Source: Singulisphaera acidiphila DSM 18658 (GTDB lineage Bacteria > Planctomycetota > Planctomycetia > Isosphaerales > Isosphaeraceae). Taken from it: DNA of 64,000 nt. Shown one piece after another: positions 42,816-52,095 of this stretch (within the stretch, counting starts at the first letter, position 1; every line of letters starts with the position of its first letter). The stretch covers positions 248,001 to 312,000 of the forward strand of contig NC_019892.1 of NCBI RefSeq assembly GCF_000242455.2, written 5' to 3'. A program made the position numbers and the translations under genes. The notes below the pieces were generated by a model. It made no database searches and was not told where the DNA came from. It saw nothing but the letters and a program-made list of their open reading frames with translations.

Positions 42816-43078
42816 CGCGACTTCCTTGGTCGGCCCGGCCCCTTCGGGTTCGTCGCCCCTTCCGGCCGGTTCGGGTCCTTCCAGGCCGCTCCCATGTTCT
42901 CCTGAACTTCGGGTGTTTCCTGCTCTTCGGGAGGCAGCTTGGCGAACTCCTCGGGAGTGAGCTTCTTGTAAACGATCGAATCGTCGCGCGGGTTGCCACA
43001 TCCCACGAAACCGATCAGGAGTAGGGGCAGAGCAATCTTGGTGGCATTAATTAAGTGGCGATGCATGGGAATTTTCAT
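42812..43078 (-). CDS. Small lipoprotein
   Basis: An 88-residue lipoprotein. The signal peptide ends in LLLIGFVGC, a good lipobox with the acylated cysteine at position 27. The mature part is hydrophilic and rich in Glu, Pro and Lys. The stop overlaps the GTG start of the thioredoxin-cytochrome-PHM gene by four bases, and the DUF1559 gene lies upstream behind a long hairpin. Small lipoproteins after DUF1559 genes are common in planctomycetes. It may anchor or escort the downstream oxidoreductase at the membrane; that is inference. Confidence 0.85.
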   Translation of the reverse strand: MKIPMHRHLINATKIALPLLLIGFVGCGNPRDDSIVYKKLTPEEFAKLPPEEQETPEVQENMGAAWKDPNRPEGATNPKGPGRPRKSR

Positions 43079-43104
43079 GGATGTAAGAATTTATGTGGGA
43101 AAGA

Positions 43105-43138
43105 GGATGCCGCGGGTCGAGTTCAACCCGCGGCATCC
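43105..43138 (-). terminator. Intercistronic hairpin between DUF1559 and lipoprotein genes
   Basis: GGATGCCGCGGGT (43105-43117) pairs perfectly with ACCCGCGGCATCC (43126-43138) around an 8-base loop. On the minus strand it lies 29 bases after the DUF1559 stop and is followed by CTCTTTCCC, so it may end or partly attenuate transcription before the lipoprotein gene. Confidence 0.7.
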
Positions 43139-43167
43139 GGCAAGGGAGTCAGGAGCGCGCTCGTGAA

Positions 43168-44112
43168 TCAGTAGCTATCGGCCGAGACGACTTCGCCGCC
43201 GGCCCGGGTCGAGAGGGCGCGGTAGATGGACTTGGCGACGGATTCTTTGAGGAATCGGATCGACCCGTCCGAGAAGGCGAAGTTGACCCCGCCGGGATGC
43301 TGGCTGCGGAACGAATAGATGCCGTTTTCTTCACTCGTGACATCATCGTTGACCGTGTGGAGGTTGAACTTGCCCCAGGTGGAGAAGTTAAGTCCGCGCG
43401 GGTAGCCGTGGGCCCAGACGCCCTGCCCGCCCCGGAGTTGCCCGGCTCGGGTGGTGGTGGAACCGAAGAAATCGTTCTTCAAGGCGTAGTCTTGCTCGCC
43501 GATGAAGACCGTGTTCGAGGAGCCGTCTTTGATCGAGCCCACGTTGATTGGCGGGCAAGGGACCGTGGTCAGGGGGGCGGAGTCTCCGCTGTTCGTCGTC
43601 GAGGCGCCGATGATGACCCCTTTGGGCTCTCCATAGAGGTGTCGCCCGCTATAGAGGTTGGCGTAGACGTCGCCGTTGGAGGTGGCATAGCTCGTGGGGG
43701 CCAGATAGTCATTGTTCGCGACGTCGGGCTTTGCGTACGGCAGCGTCATCGAGGGGCAGAGGTATGTCTGGATCTTGGTGCTCGAGGACGTGGTGTTGGC
43801 CGCATCCCGTGGGCCCACGTTCGTGTTATAAGCGGCGAATAGCGGGGCCTGCTCCAGGAAGGGCAAGATCCCGGTGTAGCAAGAATACTTGTCGTTCGCC
43901 TGGATCAAGGCAAAAGGAAAACAGCCGTTTGTATCGTGATAGTTGTGCATGGCTAGTGCAATTTGCTTGATATTGTTGACGCACTGGGCGCGGCGGGCCG
44001 CTTCGCGGGCCGCCTGCACGGCCGGCAGAAGCAGGGCGATAAGAAGCGCGATGATCGCGATGACCACGAGAAGCTCGATTAACGTGAAGCCACGTCTGCG
44101 GGGGGAAGGCAT
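43168..44112 (-). CDS. DUF1559 pseudopilin-like protein
   Basis: A 314-residue DUF1559 protein with a canonical prepilin leader ([18 protein letters not shown], cleavage after Gly8) and the family's [19 protein letters not shown] segment. The C-terminal [17 protein letters not shown] gives the H-x9-DG motif. It is a paralogue of the gene at 9643-10623; the two end almost identically (EVISADSY and EVVSADSY). It heads a minus-strand unit with the lipoprotein and the PHM fusion, interrupted by a strong hairpin. Confidence 0.94.
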   Translation of the reverse strand: MPSPRRRGFTLIELLVVIAIIALLIALLLPAVQAAREAARRAQCVNNIKQIALAMHNYHDTNGCFPFALIQANDKYSCYTGILPFLEQAPLFAAYNTNVGPRDAANTTSSSTKIQTYLCPSMTLPYAKPDVANNDYLAPTSYATSNGDVYANLYSGRHLYGEPKGVIIGASTTNSGDSAPLTTVPCPPINVGSIKDGSSNTVFIGEQDYALKNDFFGSTTTRAGQLRGGQGVWAHGYPRGLNFSTWGKFNLHTVNDDVTSEENGIYSFRSQHPGGVNFAFSDGSIRFLKESVAKSIYRALSTRAGGEVVSADSY

Positions 44113-44256
44113 GGGACTTTTTCCTTTGCTTTAAAGAAGTCGTTGACCGGGGAGAGAGTTCCGAAAACAGAACGGGCGTGGGGGGCCGGACGCTCACCGG
44201 GCAAGACGGTGAGCGCAACGGCCAAGGTGTGTTTGATTGAGGGGCGGCTCAAAGGC

Positions 44257-45585
44257 TCAGGAACCGGCCACCATCATGCTGTGCATGCCGATGGCGACCG
44301 CCACGGACACGATGGCGCTGAGGACGAGGAGGACGGCGCCGATTCGTCGCACATTCTTCATCTGCCACCACATCAGCAGGCCGGTGATTCCCCAGCCGAC
44401 CATGCAGACGAACATGACGTCGACCGCCACGGCCCAGATCCACCGGGCGTTCACCTGCGAGGGGTATCCGTGGGCCGTGTGCAGTCGCAGCAGGAACCGG
44501 CGGTTGGAGAGCGATTCACCGGCCCGTGGCGCATCTTCCGGGCGTCCGGTGAGCGTCCCGGTTTGCATGTTGAATCCGACCCGCCAGACTTGCCCTTCGC
44601 CTTCCATCAGGAAATTCAGGTCGGGAGCCGCCGGCGCGGCGCCTCGCCCACCGCCAGCACCACCGCGTCCCGCTCGGCCCCCGCCCCCTGCTGGGCCGTT
44701 GGGCGTCGGCGTTGCGGCGGTCTCCTGGATTTCCCCCTTGCGAGTCCCTTCCCCGCCTCGATCGCGATCACGATCGGGGCGGCCCCCCGCGCGGCGGTTC
44801 GAGGTCGGTTCGTTGGGCTCCGAGGCGTCCGGGGTCGGCCGGGGGGACGACCCCCCCTCGCCTCTTCGGCCGCCGCCGGTTTCCGGGCGTTGTTCGGTGC
44901 TCGGCCGCCCTTCTTCTCGTGGTCCGCCTCGCCGTTCTCCCTCTTTCTCCTGCGAGTTGCCCGCGCCCGTCCGGTTCGCCGCCGGCGGGACTTGCGGGAG
45001 CCCGAACCGGGTCAGGAGCATGCTCACGGACTTTGTAACCGCTTCCATCGGCGCCGATTCGAGTTTGACGGGCCGGCGGGCGAACGGCGGCTGGGCTTCC
45101 CGCTCCGCTTCCTTGCGGCTCGGAGTGGTGCGGACCGTGCCAACCCCACTCGCCAGGTCGAGGCGAACGAGATGGTCCGTCTCCCCCCCCGGGACCGAGG
45201 TGAGGTACTCACGGGCGAAGGAGGCCTCGTCTGGATTCACCAGGCGATAGCGAGACGCCTTATCCGAGCCCCCCGTAGCGTTGATCGCTTCAACCACCTG
45301 GCTGGCCAGCACCTGGGGCGTGGGGAACGTTGCCAGCGGTGTCCCGGCCAGGTCGGCCGGTGTGATCGAACGTTGCTTTTGCTCGATGTCGGAGAACACC
45401 AGCGGGTGATTGAACAGCATGGCTGTGATGCCATACAGAAAGACCCAGGGGGTCATGAACAGGCCCGCGTAGAGGTGGGCCCGGCGCACCAACTTCATCG
45501 ACTGGTTGAAGCGGGTTCGCGCTCGTGCCCTTGCGGCGGCCTGAGTCTTGGAATGGGAACTGGCCTCGGGATCGGCTATGGCCAT
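44257..45585 (-). CDS. PepSY-associated membrane protein with RG-rich insert
   Basis: A 442-residue PepSY_TM-type protein. One membrane helix lies at about 33-56 (AGLFMTPWVFLYGITAMLF) and two more near the C-terminus (WIWAVAVDVMFVCMVGWGIT; IGAVLLVLSAIVSVAVAIG). Between them is a periplasmic region with a roughly 120-residue disordered insert rich in Gly, Arg, Pro and Glu (about 215-335). ATG 45585 has GAGGA ten bases upstream; a GTG at 45678 is less likely. Relatives often accompany ferric-siderophore uptake or act as flavin/ferric reductases, but no such genes are adjacent. The insert is atypical for the family. Confidence 0.82.
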   Translation of the reverse strand: MAIADPEASSHSKTQAAARARARTRFNQSMKLVRRAHLYAGLFMTPWVFLYGITAMLFNHPLVFSDIEQKQRSITPADLAGTPLATFPTPQVLASQVVEAINATGGSDKASRYRLVNPDEASFAREYLTSVPGGETDHLVRLDLASGVGTVRTTPSRKEAEREAQPPFARRPVKLESAPMEAVTKSVSMLLTRFGLPQVPPAANRTGAGNSQEKEGERRGGPREEGRPSTEQRPETGGGRRGEGGSSPRPTPDASEPNEPTSNRRAGGRPDRDRDRGGEGTRKGEIQETAATPTPNGPAGGGGRAGRGGAGGGRGAAPAAPDLNFLMEGEGQVWRVGFNMQTGTLTGRPEDAPRAGESLSNRRFLLRLHTAHGYPSQVNARWIWAVAVDVMFVCMVGWGITGLLMWWQMKNVRRIGAVLLVLSAIVSVAVAIGMHSMMVAGS

Positions 45586-46004
45586 GATCGACGGGTCCTC
45601 GGTGTTTTGAGCAGACCTCCGCGTCGCTGCCGCCGGGTACATTTCACGAACGTCGGACAGAGGCCGGACCAGAGCCACGTGTTCGCGTCAGAGAAAATCG
45701 ATCGACCAGACGATACCGACAACGCGGGTCACTCTCTGCTCAGGGACTTCAAGTCCCTCAAGTTGTAGGGAGGAGCGGCAGGCCGATCGTCATGCAGGGA
45801 TATCTCCCTGGAATAACGTCGACTTATTCCAAATCGAATCGGAAAACTCGTTAGTAAAGCGTGTTGACACTGAGTTTCAATGGCAACGAAGACCGACAGT
45901 AACGAGCGGTCCCCCTTGCGTCAAGAAATTTTTTTAAGGCAAGGTGATTGGAAGGAGTTGCGGGCCGGCCCGGCTGTTGCAATACCGCCGGGCCGGCTGT
46001 GTGT
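45586..46004. other. Intergenic region with three palindromes
   Basis: No gene is visible. Three separate inverted repeats lie within 90 bases upstream of the PepSY gene: AGGGACTT-C-AAGTCCCT (45742-45758), CAGGGA-TATC-TCCCTG (45795-45810) and GGAATAA-CGTCGAC-TTATTCC (45810-45830). They could be operators or leader hairpins on the minus-strand transcript. Confidence 0.55.
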
Positions 46005-47123
46005 CTATGGGCCGGCCGGGCTTGCGAGGACCGGTTCGAGGCTGACGTCGTCGATCCAGACTTCGCCGATTCGGGTGTCGTTGGGGTCGTTGATCCGGAA
46101 TTCGAGGGCGAGGGAGGTGGCTTCGCGGTCGGTCTGGAAGGTCCGCTCGACTTTGGTCCAGCGGCCGACCTTGGTCAGGCGTTCTTCCTGAGCGGCTTCG
46201 TAGAGGATTTTGAAGGTGGACGTCTCTTTGTACTGGGTGATGCGGACGCGGCAGCCGCCTTCGGTGCCGGAAGCGATCAGGTACCAGTACTTGAGCCGCA
46301 TCTTGGTGCCGTAGCGGACCGGGCGATCGGCGAATTTGTAGGCTTCGTTGCCGGTGACGTGCGCCTCCAGGTGCAGGCTGTCAGGGGCGGAGATGAAGTG
46401 GCGGGTGTCGAGCCGGTCTTCGGGGGGGGAGGGCCAGGTCGACTTCGGCAGGGCGAGGTACTGCTCGCGCTCCATCGGTACGAGGTCGCGGAGGACCGCC
46501 GACCCCAGGTGAAGCTCGACCGTGCGCTGGCTGAGCAGCGGGTCGTAGTCGCCGTAGAGCGAATGCAGGTGCTCGAGCCGGAGCCGGACGCGGATGACCG
46601 CGCCGGGGGCGATGCTCAAGGGACGCTCGGAGGATTCCGCCGACGGTTTTGCGGCCGTGAACAGGGGACTGTCCGGCTCGTTGCCCGCCCAGATCTGCAA
46701 GACGAGCCGTTCGCGGCAGCGTTGATTTTCGTCGGCTGACGTGATCACGTCACCACTGCCTGACCATCCTGCCTGGCCCGAGACCGAGAGTGAAGACATC
46801 CTCGGCACAGCGTGGTTGGCGATCCGCGAGTTCGACACCCAGCCCTCGACCTTGGCCTGGATCTCGGCCGGGGCCGCGTTGATCTCGGTCGGTCCTTCGT
46901 GGCGCAGCCGGTAGTCGACTTGCCACCCTCCTTGATCCTGGATGATCGAACGTTCCACGATCACGAGGGGGACGGGTTCGGATTCATGGCCAACCGCCCT
47001 GGCGCTGAGGCACGAGGTGGCGACCATGGCGATTGTGGTCAACAAAGCCGAGGGCCAGGTGGATCGGTATGAAGTGCTGGGTCGGTGGCGGTGAGAATTG
47101 GGGGTCGGCGGAAGCGGAGCCAT
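46005..47123 (-). CDS. Secreted hypothetical protein
   Basis: A 372-residue protein with an N-terminal basic region and hydrophobic segment (ALLTTIAMVATSCLSARA), probably a signal peptide cleaved near residue 43. The mature part is beta-rich. Residues 230-370 (LEAHVTGNEAYKFADRPVRY ... RIGEVWIDDVSLEPV) resemble a carbohydrate-binding jelly-roll pattern, where IDDVSLEP commonly forms the last strand. AAGGA lies nine bases upstream of ATG 47123. No catalytic motif is seen. A role in binding surface or extracellular polysaccharide is possible but unproven. Confidence 0.75.
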   Translation of the reverse strand: MAPLPPTPNSHRHRPSTSYRSTWPSALLTTIAMVATSCLSARAVGHESEPVPLVIVERSIIQDQGGWQVDYRLRHEGPTEINAAPAEIQAKVEGWVSNSRIANHAVPRMSSLSVSGQAGWSGSGDVITSADENQRCRERLVLQIWAGNEPDSPLFTAAKPSAESSERPLSIAPGAVIRVRLRLEHLHSLYGDYDPLLSQRTVELHLGSAVLRDLVPMEREQYLALPKSTWPSPPEDRLDTRHFISAPDSLHLEAHVTGNEAYKFADRPVRYGTKMRLKYWYLIASGTEGGCRVRITQYKETSTFKILYEAAQEERLTKVGRWTKVERTFQTDREATSLALEFRINDPNDTRIGEVWIDDVSLEPVLASPAGP

Positions 47124-47561
47124 GGCATTCGTCCTTCCATGGGATGGGAGGGAGCACGCCAGCCACCCGGACGAGTGGCTCGAGATCGTCGCGGGCCTCG
47201 CGGATCGATCCGTCGACCTTCAAGGCTTGCCGCAACGTCGTGGTAGAGAGCGTCGGGCTATGCCGGGCGTGCGATCGCGCCGGCTTAAAGACTCTCTTTA
47301 TTAATTGATAGGATTCGAGGCTGAGTCTGGCAAGTCGCTATGTTCTTCTCTCCACTGATTTAAGCGATGGGGCATCCATTTTTGGGGGAGTCGGAGTCTC
47401 AACTTTGGAGACGTTTGTGACATGGTGATGCGCCAAGCACGAATCCATTGACGTTTCCGTGTCGGGTGGACACGGCACGCCGCGACCGTGGTAGCAAAGA
47501 CCGGGTGAGCCCGGCCCACGCGACCAACGAAACTTTCGGAGATCGCTTTGTTGGTTTCCGC
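47124..47561. other. Intergenic region without visible gene
   Basis: About 440 bases between two minus-strand hypothetical genes. I see no conserved motif, strong hairpin or repeat; short open frames here look like noise. Confidence 0.5.
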
Positions 47562-48032
47562 TCAGTCGTTGTCGTCGAGGTCGAGCAGGTTGGAGGTGCC
47601 CTTGGCGCAGTGTTCGAGGAAGCGCGGCAGGAAGCGTTCGATGAAGACGGAGATGGCGATCTGGGTGGTGGTGTTGTCCATGCCCCAGATGCTGGCTCGA
47701 GGCTCGTCGAGGTCGGGGTCCATCTGGATGTAGTACTGCTCGTCGACGGCCAGGGAAACCGGCACCTCTTCGAGCCAGCGGTGGGACAATGCGTTCACAC
47801 CAGGCCCACCGATCGAGATCGTCGGGAGGACCTGGAGCGGCTCGTCGTGGATCCAGCGGAAGTCGGCGACCACGCGAACCCGGAACGCGAGGGGCGAGGA
47901 CGACTTCGGGTCATCGGACCAACTGTCGATCCGCTGTTTGAGGTAGTAGGCCAAGGGGCGATCAACATCTTCGGCCCGGAGCGTGCTCCCGGTCACAATC
48001 AAGAGCATCTTGGCCGGCGGTTCGACGGCCAT
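47562..48032 (-). CDS. Cytoplasmic hypothetical protein
   Basis: A 156-residue acidic protein with no signal peptide or membrane segment. It opens MAVEPPAKMLLIVTGSTLRA and has alternating hydrophobic strands (LAFRVRVVADFRWI, PTISIGGPGVNAL), consistent with an alpha/beta fold, and ends in an Asp-rich tail (LLDLDDND). I recognise no family motif. Coding status rests on length, codon use and balanced composition. Confidence 0.65.
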   Translation of the reverse strand: MAVEPPAKMLLIVTGSTLRAEDVDRPLAYYLKQRIDSWSDDPKSSSPLAFRVRVVADFRWIHDEPLQVLPTISIGGPGVNALSHRWLEEVPVSLAVDEQYYIQMDPDLDEPRASIWGMDNTTTQIAISVFIERFLPRFLEHCAKGTSNLLDLDDND

Positions 48033-48259
48033 TGGGGTGGGCCTTTCTCGGGAGTCGCCGCGAGGGAGAGACAGTTCGTTGGATTCACTTCGCTTAGATT
48101 ATAGGGCGATCACGCGCTGGATAACAGAACGAGAACGAGCTCAAAGGGAGAAAAAAGAGGCAAAGCCAGACCGAGGCCGGTCGGGAGGCCAAGGGCTTTC
48201 GTTGGGCGTTGCTTCGTGTCGGGATGGATTGGCTCGTGTCATGTCATGTCTCCAGGCCG

Positions 48260-49249
48260 TCACGGCCCCGGGTTTTCGGTGGCTCGCCACAGGGCGACCC
48301 GGCGGAGGGCGACCTCGGCTGCTTGCAACTCGTCGTCCCCCTCGGCCTCGAACTGCTGGGCGACCGCGCGGCGGCCGGCCAGCGGGATGACGCAGTGGAA
48401 CCGGACTTTGCCGTTCGGCTCCCCTTCGATTCCGTAACGGGAGACCCCCAGCGCGGCCATCCTGCGGCGGATCTCGGCCCAGTCGGACGGTGGCCGAGGC
48501 GCTGCGACTGCGAGGGCGCTGGCGTTCTTCGCTTTGTCCGGGGCGGGTGCGGGGGCCGTTAGGGGCTTGGGCGGGGAGATGGCGTCAGCAACTCCGAACG
48601 ACCGAGGGGGGACCGCGGCCGCGGGGGCCGAGCCGGGGGCATCGCCCCAGCCGGGCTCTTGGCCTTTCGCCTTGTCGGTCGCGTTGGGAGCGGTCAAGTC
48701 CAAGGGGGGCAACGGGTCGAGCGGCTCCAGGGGCGTCGAGTGGCTTTCAGGCAGCGGGGACGGAACGTTCGTGAGGGCGATCTCGGGATCGTTGGAGGAT
48801 TTCAATTCCGCCGGTGCCGCAGTGAACTCCGGGGTTTCGGCCCCGAGCCGTCGGTCTTGGTCTGACTTGGGGAGAGTTGGGGCCGCTGGCTGAGGCCGTT
48901 GGTCGGCCGAGATTGCGGCGGCATCCGCAATGGCTGCTGCCGCCGGTTCTGGCCGGGACGGATCCGGCTTGGCCGTGTCTTTCTCCGGCGAAGCAGGAGC
49001 GGTGACGACGGCCCTGGCCGGGGCGATGGGGTCGGAGGGAATGGGAGCGAGCGGCTCCTGGCCGACCGTGCTCTTCGGGGTGGCCGGGCTGTCGGCTGCC
49101 TCATCATGCTCGTCGTTGTCGTTGTCGTCGCCGCCGTTCAGGTGGCTGAGGATCATCGTCTGGGCCCAGCGGAGGCCGGGTCCGTTGACCACGGCCCCTC
49201 CCGCGAACGAGGCCCCCACGAGCATGACAGCGAAGATCGCCTTGCGCAA
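48260..49249 (-). CDS. Membrane-anchored Ala/Pro-rich hypothetical protein
   Basis: A 329-residue protein with an N-terminal hydrophobic helix (KAIFAVMLVGASFAGGAVV, about 3-22), then a long disordered stretch rich in Ala, Pro, Asp and Ser, including a DDNDNDEHDEA acid cluster near residue 45. The last 70 residues (SDWAEIRRRMAALGVSRYGI ... VALRRVALWRA) form a compact folded-looking domain. A TTG start at 49249 is proposed because GGGAGG lies eight bases upstream; the frame extends to 49372, but that part is not conserved-looking. The function is unknown; it resembles an anchored domain on a flexible stalk. Confidence 0.7.
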   Translation of the reverse strand: MRKAIFAVMLVGASFAGGAVVNGPGLRWAQTMILSHLNGGDDNDNDEHDEAADSPATPKSTVGQEPLAPIPSDPIAPARAVVTAPASPEKDTAKPDPSRPEPAAAAIADAAAISADQRPQPAAPTLPKSDQDRRLGAETPEFTAAPAELKSSNDPEIALTNVPSPLPESHSTPLEPLDPLPPLDLTAPNATDKAKGQEPGWGDAPGSAPAAAVPPRSFGVADAISPPKPLTAPAPAPDKAKNASALAVAAPRPPSDWAEIRRRMAALGVSRYGIEGEPNGKVRFHCVIPLAGRRAVAQQFEAEGDDELQAAEVALRRVALWRATENPGP

Positions 49250-49514
49250 GAGAGCGGCCTCCCTGCCCCTTTGGATTTGCCTTCTGAAGATGAAAATCCC
49301 GGTCTGGTCGGTCGCGATCGCTCGAAGGCGGAAAAAAACGAGCCCCCGCGATCGTTCCCAACCCCATCCCAAAAAGGGGGCTGCCTTCCTCTAGCAAATC
49401 CCCCCCAGCACGAAAAGTTCGGGGCATTTGACCCGAGTCCTCCCAATACCGCAACCCCAACTGTGGTCCCGGAAGGAAAAGGATATTAAGGAGGGGCGGC
49501 GGCCGAGGATTCCG

Positions 49515-50777
49515 TCAGGCCAGGCTGCTCACGATGAGGCAGGAGTTGTGTCCACCAAAGCCGAAGCTGGTCGACATGGCTCGCTTCACTCGCATCTCTC
49601 GCGCGACGTTGGGGACATAGTCAAGGTCGCAGGCCGGGTCGGGGGTCTCATAATTGATGGTGGGGGGGACCACACCGCGCAAGGTTGCCAGGGCCGAGGC
49701 GATCAGTTCGATGGCCCCGCTCGCGCCACAGAGGTGGCCGGTCATGCCCTTGGTGCTGCTGATGGCCAGCCGGTAGGCGTGCGCGCCGAACTCCTGCTTG
49801 ATCGCCCGCGTCTCGACCTGGTCGCCGAGGGTCGTGCTCGTGGCGTGGGCGTTCACGTAGTCGATCTCGTCGGGCCGGAGTGCGGCGTCCTCCAGCGCGT
49901 TCCGGATGGCGCGGGCGGCACCTCGGCCATCGGGATGGGGGGCGGCGATCCCGTAGGCGTCGTTCGTGCGACCGAAGCCGGCCAGTTCCGCGTAGATCCT
50001 CGCCCCACGCTGGCGTGCGTGCTCGAACTCTTCGAGGACCAGGATGCCGGCCCCTTCACTGAGGACGAAGCCATCGCGGTCACGGTCAAACGGCCGACTC
50101 GCCGCTTGCGGGCAATCGTTACGGGTCGAGAGCGAGCGGGCGGCGGCGAACCCGCCCAGGCCCATGGTAGTGATCGTCGCGTCCGAGCCACCGGTGAGCA
50201 TCACATCGGCCTCACCCCGCTGCACCGCTCGGAAGGCGTCGCCAATTGCGTCGGCGGCCGAGGCGCAGGCAGAGGCCACGGCACCGCTCGGACCCATCAA
50301 CCCGAACTGGATGGCGACCGTCGCCGGCGCGGCGTTCGGCATCATCTTGGGAATGACGAATGGGCTGATCCGTCGTGGCCCGGCCCGTAAGTACGTTCCG
50401 TGCCCATCCTCGAATTCGTTGAGCCCGCCGATGCTGCATCCCAGGATGACCCCGCGCCGGTAGGGGTCGCCCATTGCCAGGTCGAGTCCGCAGTCTTGCA
50501 CTGCCTCGAGCGCTGCATGGAGGGCGAACTGGGTGAACCGATCCATTCGCCGGGCGGCCCGAGGGTCGGGCAACCTCGACGGGTCGAACCCCTTGACCTC
50601 GCCACCGAACCGGACCGGGAAGGCGCTCACATCAAACTGCTCGATTGGTCCGATCCCGCTTCGCCCTGCGCAGAGAGAATCCCAGAACTCCTCGACCCGA
50701 GCACCGAGCGGGTTCACCGTGCCGAGCCCGGTAATCACCACGCGGCGAGCCCCTGCCCCTCTTCTACCGTCACTCAT
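49515..50777 (-). CDS. fabF: Beta-ketoacyl-ACP synthase II-like enzyme
   Basis: A 420-residue condensing enzyme of the FabF type, which extends acyl-ACP with malonyl-ACP. The Cys-His-His triad is complete: cysteine in SACASAADAIG, histidine in VNAHATSTTLGD and histidine in TGHLCGASG; the C-terminal GFGGHN is also present. AAGGA lies ten bases upstream of ATG 50777. No acyl carrier protein, FabG or FabD gene is nearby; a MaoC-like hydratase gene precedes it on the same strand. This may be a secondary or specialised fatty-acid or polyketide enzyme rather than the housekeeping FabF. Confidence 0.92.
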   Translation of the reverse strand: MSDGRRGAGARRVVITGLGTVNPLGARVEEFWDSLCAGRSGIGPIEQFDVSAFPVRFGGEVKGFDPSRLPDPRAARRMDRFTQFALHAALEAVQDCGLDLAMGDPYRRGVILGCSIGGLNEFEDGHGTYLRAGPRRISPFVIPKMMPNAAPATVAIQFGLMGPSGAVASACASAADAIGDAFRAVQRGEADVMLTGGSDATITTMGLGGFAAARSLSTRNDCPQAASRPFDRDRDGFVLSEGAGILVLEEFEHARQRGARIYAELAGFGRTNDAYGIAAPHPDGRGAARAIRNALEDAALRPDEIDYVNAHATSTTLGDQVETRAIKQEFGAHAYRLAISSTKGMTGHLCGASGAIELIASALATLRGVVPPTINYETPDPACDLDYVPNVAREMRVKRAMSTSFGFGGHNSCLIVSSLA

Positions 50778-50938
50778 GCCGAGATTTCCTTTGTAAAATG
50801 AGGGTCGGAAGCGTTATGCAACGTGACGTCTTCCTGAGGAGCGAGTTCCTTTACAGCTTTTTTCGAATGGGCAAACGCCTAAAGCCGAAAATGTATGTGT
50901 TGGATTTGCTTAAATTGGCAAAAATTGCTGGGTGTCGT

Positions 50939-51409
50939 TTAATGGGCTGTCGCCGGCCGACGCGGGACCACAAGTTTGGCGGTCAGGATCTGCACGACCT
51001 GATCCTCCTGATTGCGAGTCTCGCTTCGAAGTGTGACGATGCCGCGATCGGGCCGCGACCGCGATGGCTTCACCTCGAGGACCTCGCTCACGACCCGGAG
51101 CGTGTCCCCCGGCCGCGTCGGCCTGGGCCATTGGATCTCTCCGCCTGCCCCGATGACGCCCCCGGCGATGGGCGCAGCCCCGCCGACGAGCAACCGCATG
51201 GTGATCGCGGCCGTGTGCCAGCCACTCGCCACGAGGCCCCCGAAAAAGGAATCTTGAGCGGCCTCGTTGTCGAGGTGGAAGGGCTGGGGATCGAACTGGC
51301 TGGCAAACGCCTTGATTTGTGCCTCGTTTACCTCATGAAATCCACTTGTGAAACGTTGTCCTGTGTGAAGATCATCGAGATAAAGCCGATCGTCTCCGCC
51401 GCTCTGCAT
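50939..51409 (-). CDS. MaoC-like (R)-hydratase
   Basis: A 156-residue hot-dog-fold protein of the MaoC/(R)-specific enoyl-CoA hydratase family. The hydratase motif is SQFDPQPFHLDNEAA, with catalytic Asp and His, followed by GGLVASGWHTAAI. ATG 51409 has GAGG about eight bases upstream; the frame extends to 51493 without support. It lies 161 bp upstream of the FabF-like gene on the same strand and diverges from the HxlR regulator. With FabF it could dehydrate 3-hydroxyacyl intermediates of a side pathway for lipids. Confidence 0.88.
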   Translation of the reverse strand: MQSGGDDRLYLDDLHTGQRFTSGFHEVNEAQIKAFASQFDPQPFHLDNEAAQDSFFGGLVASGWHTAAITMRLLVGGAAPIAGGVIGAGGEIQWPRPTRPGDTLRVVSEVLEVKPSRSRPDRGIVTLRSETRNQEDQVVQILTAKLVVPRRPATAH

Positions 51410-51522
51410 CGGTTCACCTCGCTCGCTGAGCCGATTCCCCGGACCGTCGCTGGTCACTTGCATGATGATAGTAGCCTGGTTAGAACGAGTCAAGGATACC
51501 TCGGTGACGGGCCGCGCAGCGA

Positions 51523-52095
51523 ATGAGAGATTTGGCTATGCAACGCAAGAGTTTCGACCATGTGGAGTGCCCGATCGCCCGGAGCCTGGAACGGGTGGGC
51601 GAGTGGTGGAGCATCCTGATCATTCGCGACGCCCTGCATGGCTTGACTCGCTTCGACGCGTTTCAAAAGAGCTTGGGCATTGCGCCGAATATGCTGACCC
51701 GCCGGCTGAATGCCCTGGTGGACGCTGGGCTTTTGCAGCGTCGCCGCTATAGCGAACGACCCCCGCGCGATGAGTACGTGCTGACCGACCGCGGCCGGGA
51801 TCTGCGGCCGGTCCTCCTGGCGCTGATGGCCTGGGGAAACAAGCACTTCGCCCCGGAGGGGGCCAGCGTCCTTCTCGCCGAGACGAGCACCGGCGCGGTT
51901 GCCGACCCGGTGCTCGTCGATCGGAAGAGCGGCCGTCCGATCACCGAAACCGACTACACGCTGATCCCCGGCCCCGCCGCCGGTGAGAGAATGCGCCAGC
52001 GCCTCGCATCGGTCTCCCAAGGGGCGTCCTCGGGCCAGGAGAGAGCGAGAACGCAGACACCGCGCCGCTCTCGTTCTGCTAAAGAAAGCGAATAA
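51523..52095 (+). CDS. HxlR-family transcriptional regulator
   Basis: A 190-residue winged-helix regulator of the HxlR type. The conserved Cys16 lies in VECPIARSLERVGEWWSIL, the family signature; in relatives such as HypR and YodB this Cys senses oxidants or electrophiles. The recognition helix region is SLGIAPNMLTRRLNAL, followed by the wing RRRYSERPPRDEYVLT. A 70-residue basic C-terminal extension is longer than usual. ATG 51523 is used; ATG 51538 is an alternative. It diverges from the MaoC-like gene 113 bp away, a likely target together with fabF. Confidence 0.92.
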   Translation: MRDLAMQRKSFDHVECPIARSLERVGEWWSILIIRDALHGLTRFDAFQKSLGIAPNMLTRRLNALVDAGLLQRRRYSERPPRDEYVLTDRGRDLRPVLLALMAWGNKHFAPEGASVLLAETSTGAVADPVLVDRKSGRPITETDYTLIPGPAAGERMRQRLASVSQGASSGQERARTQTPRRSRSAKESE

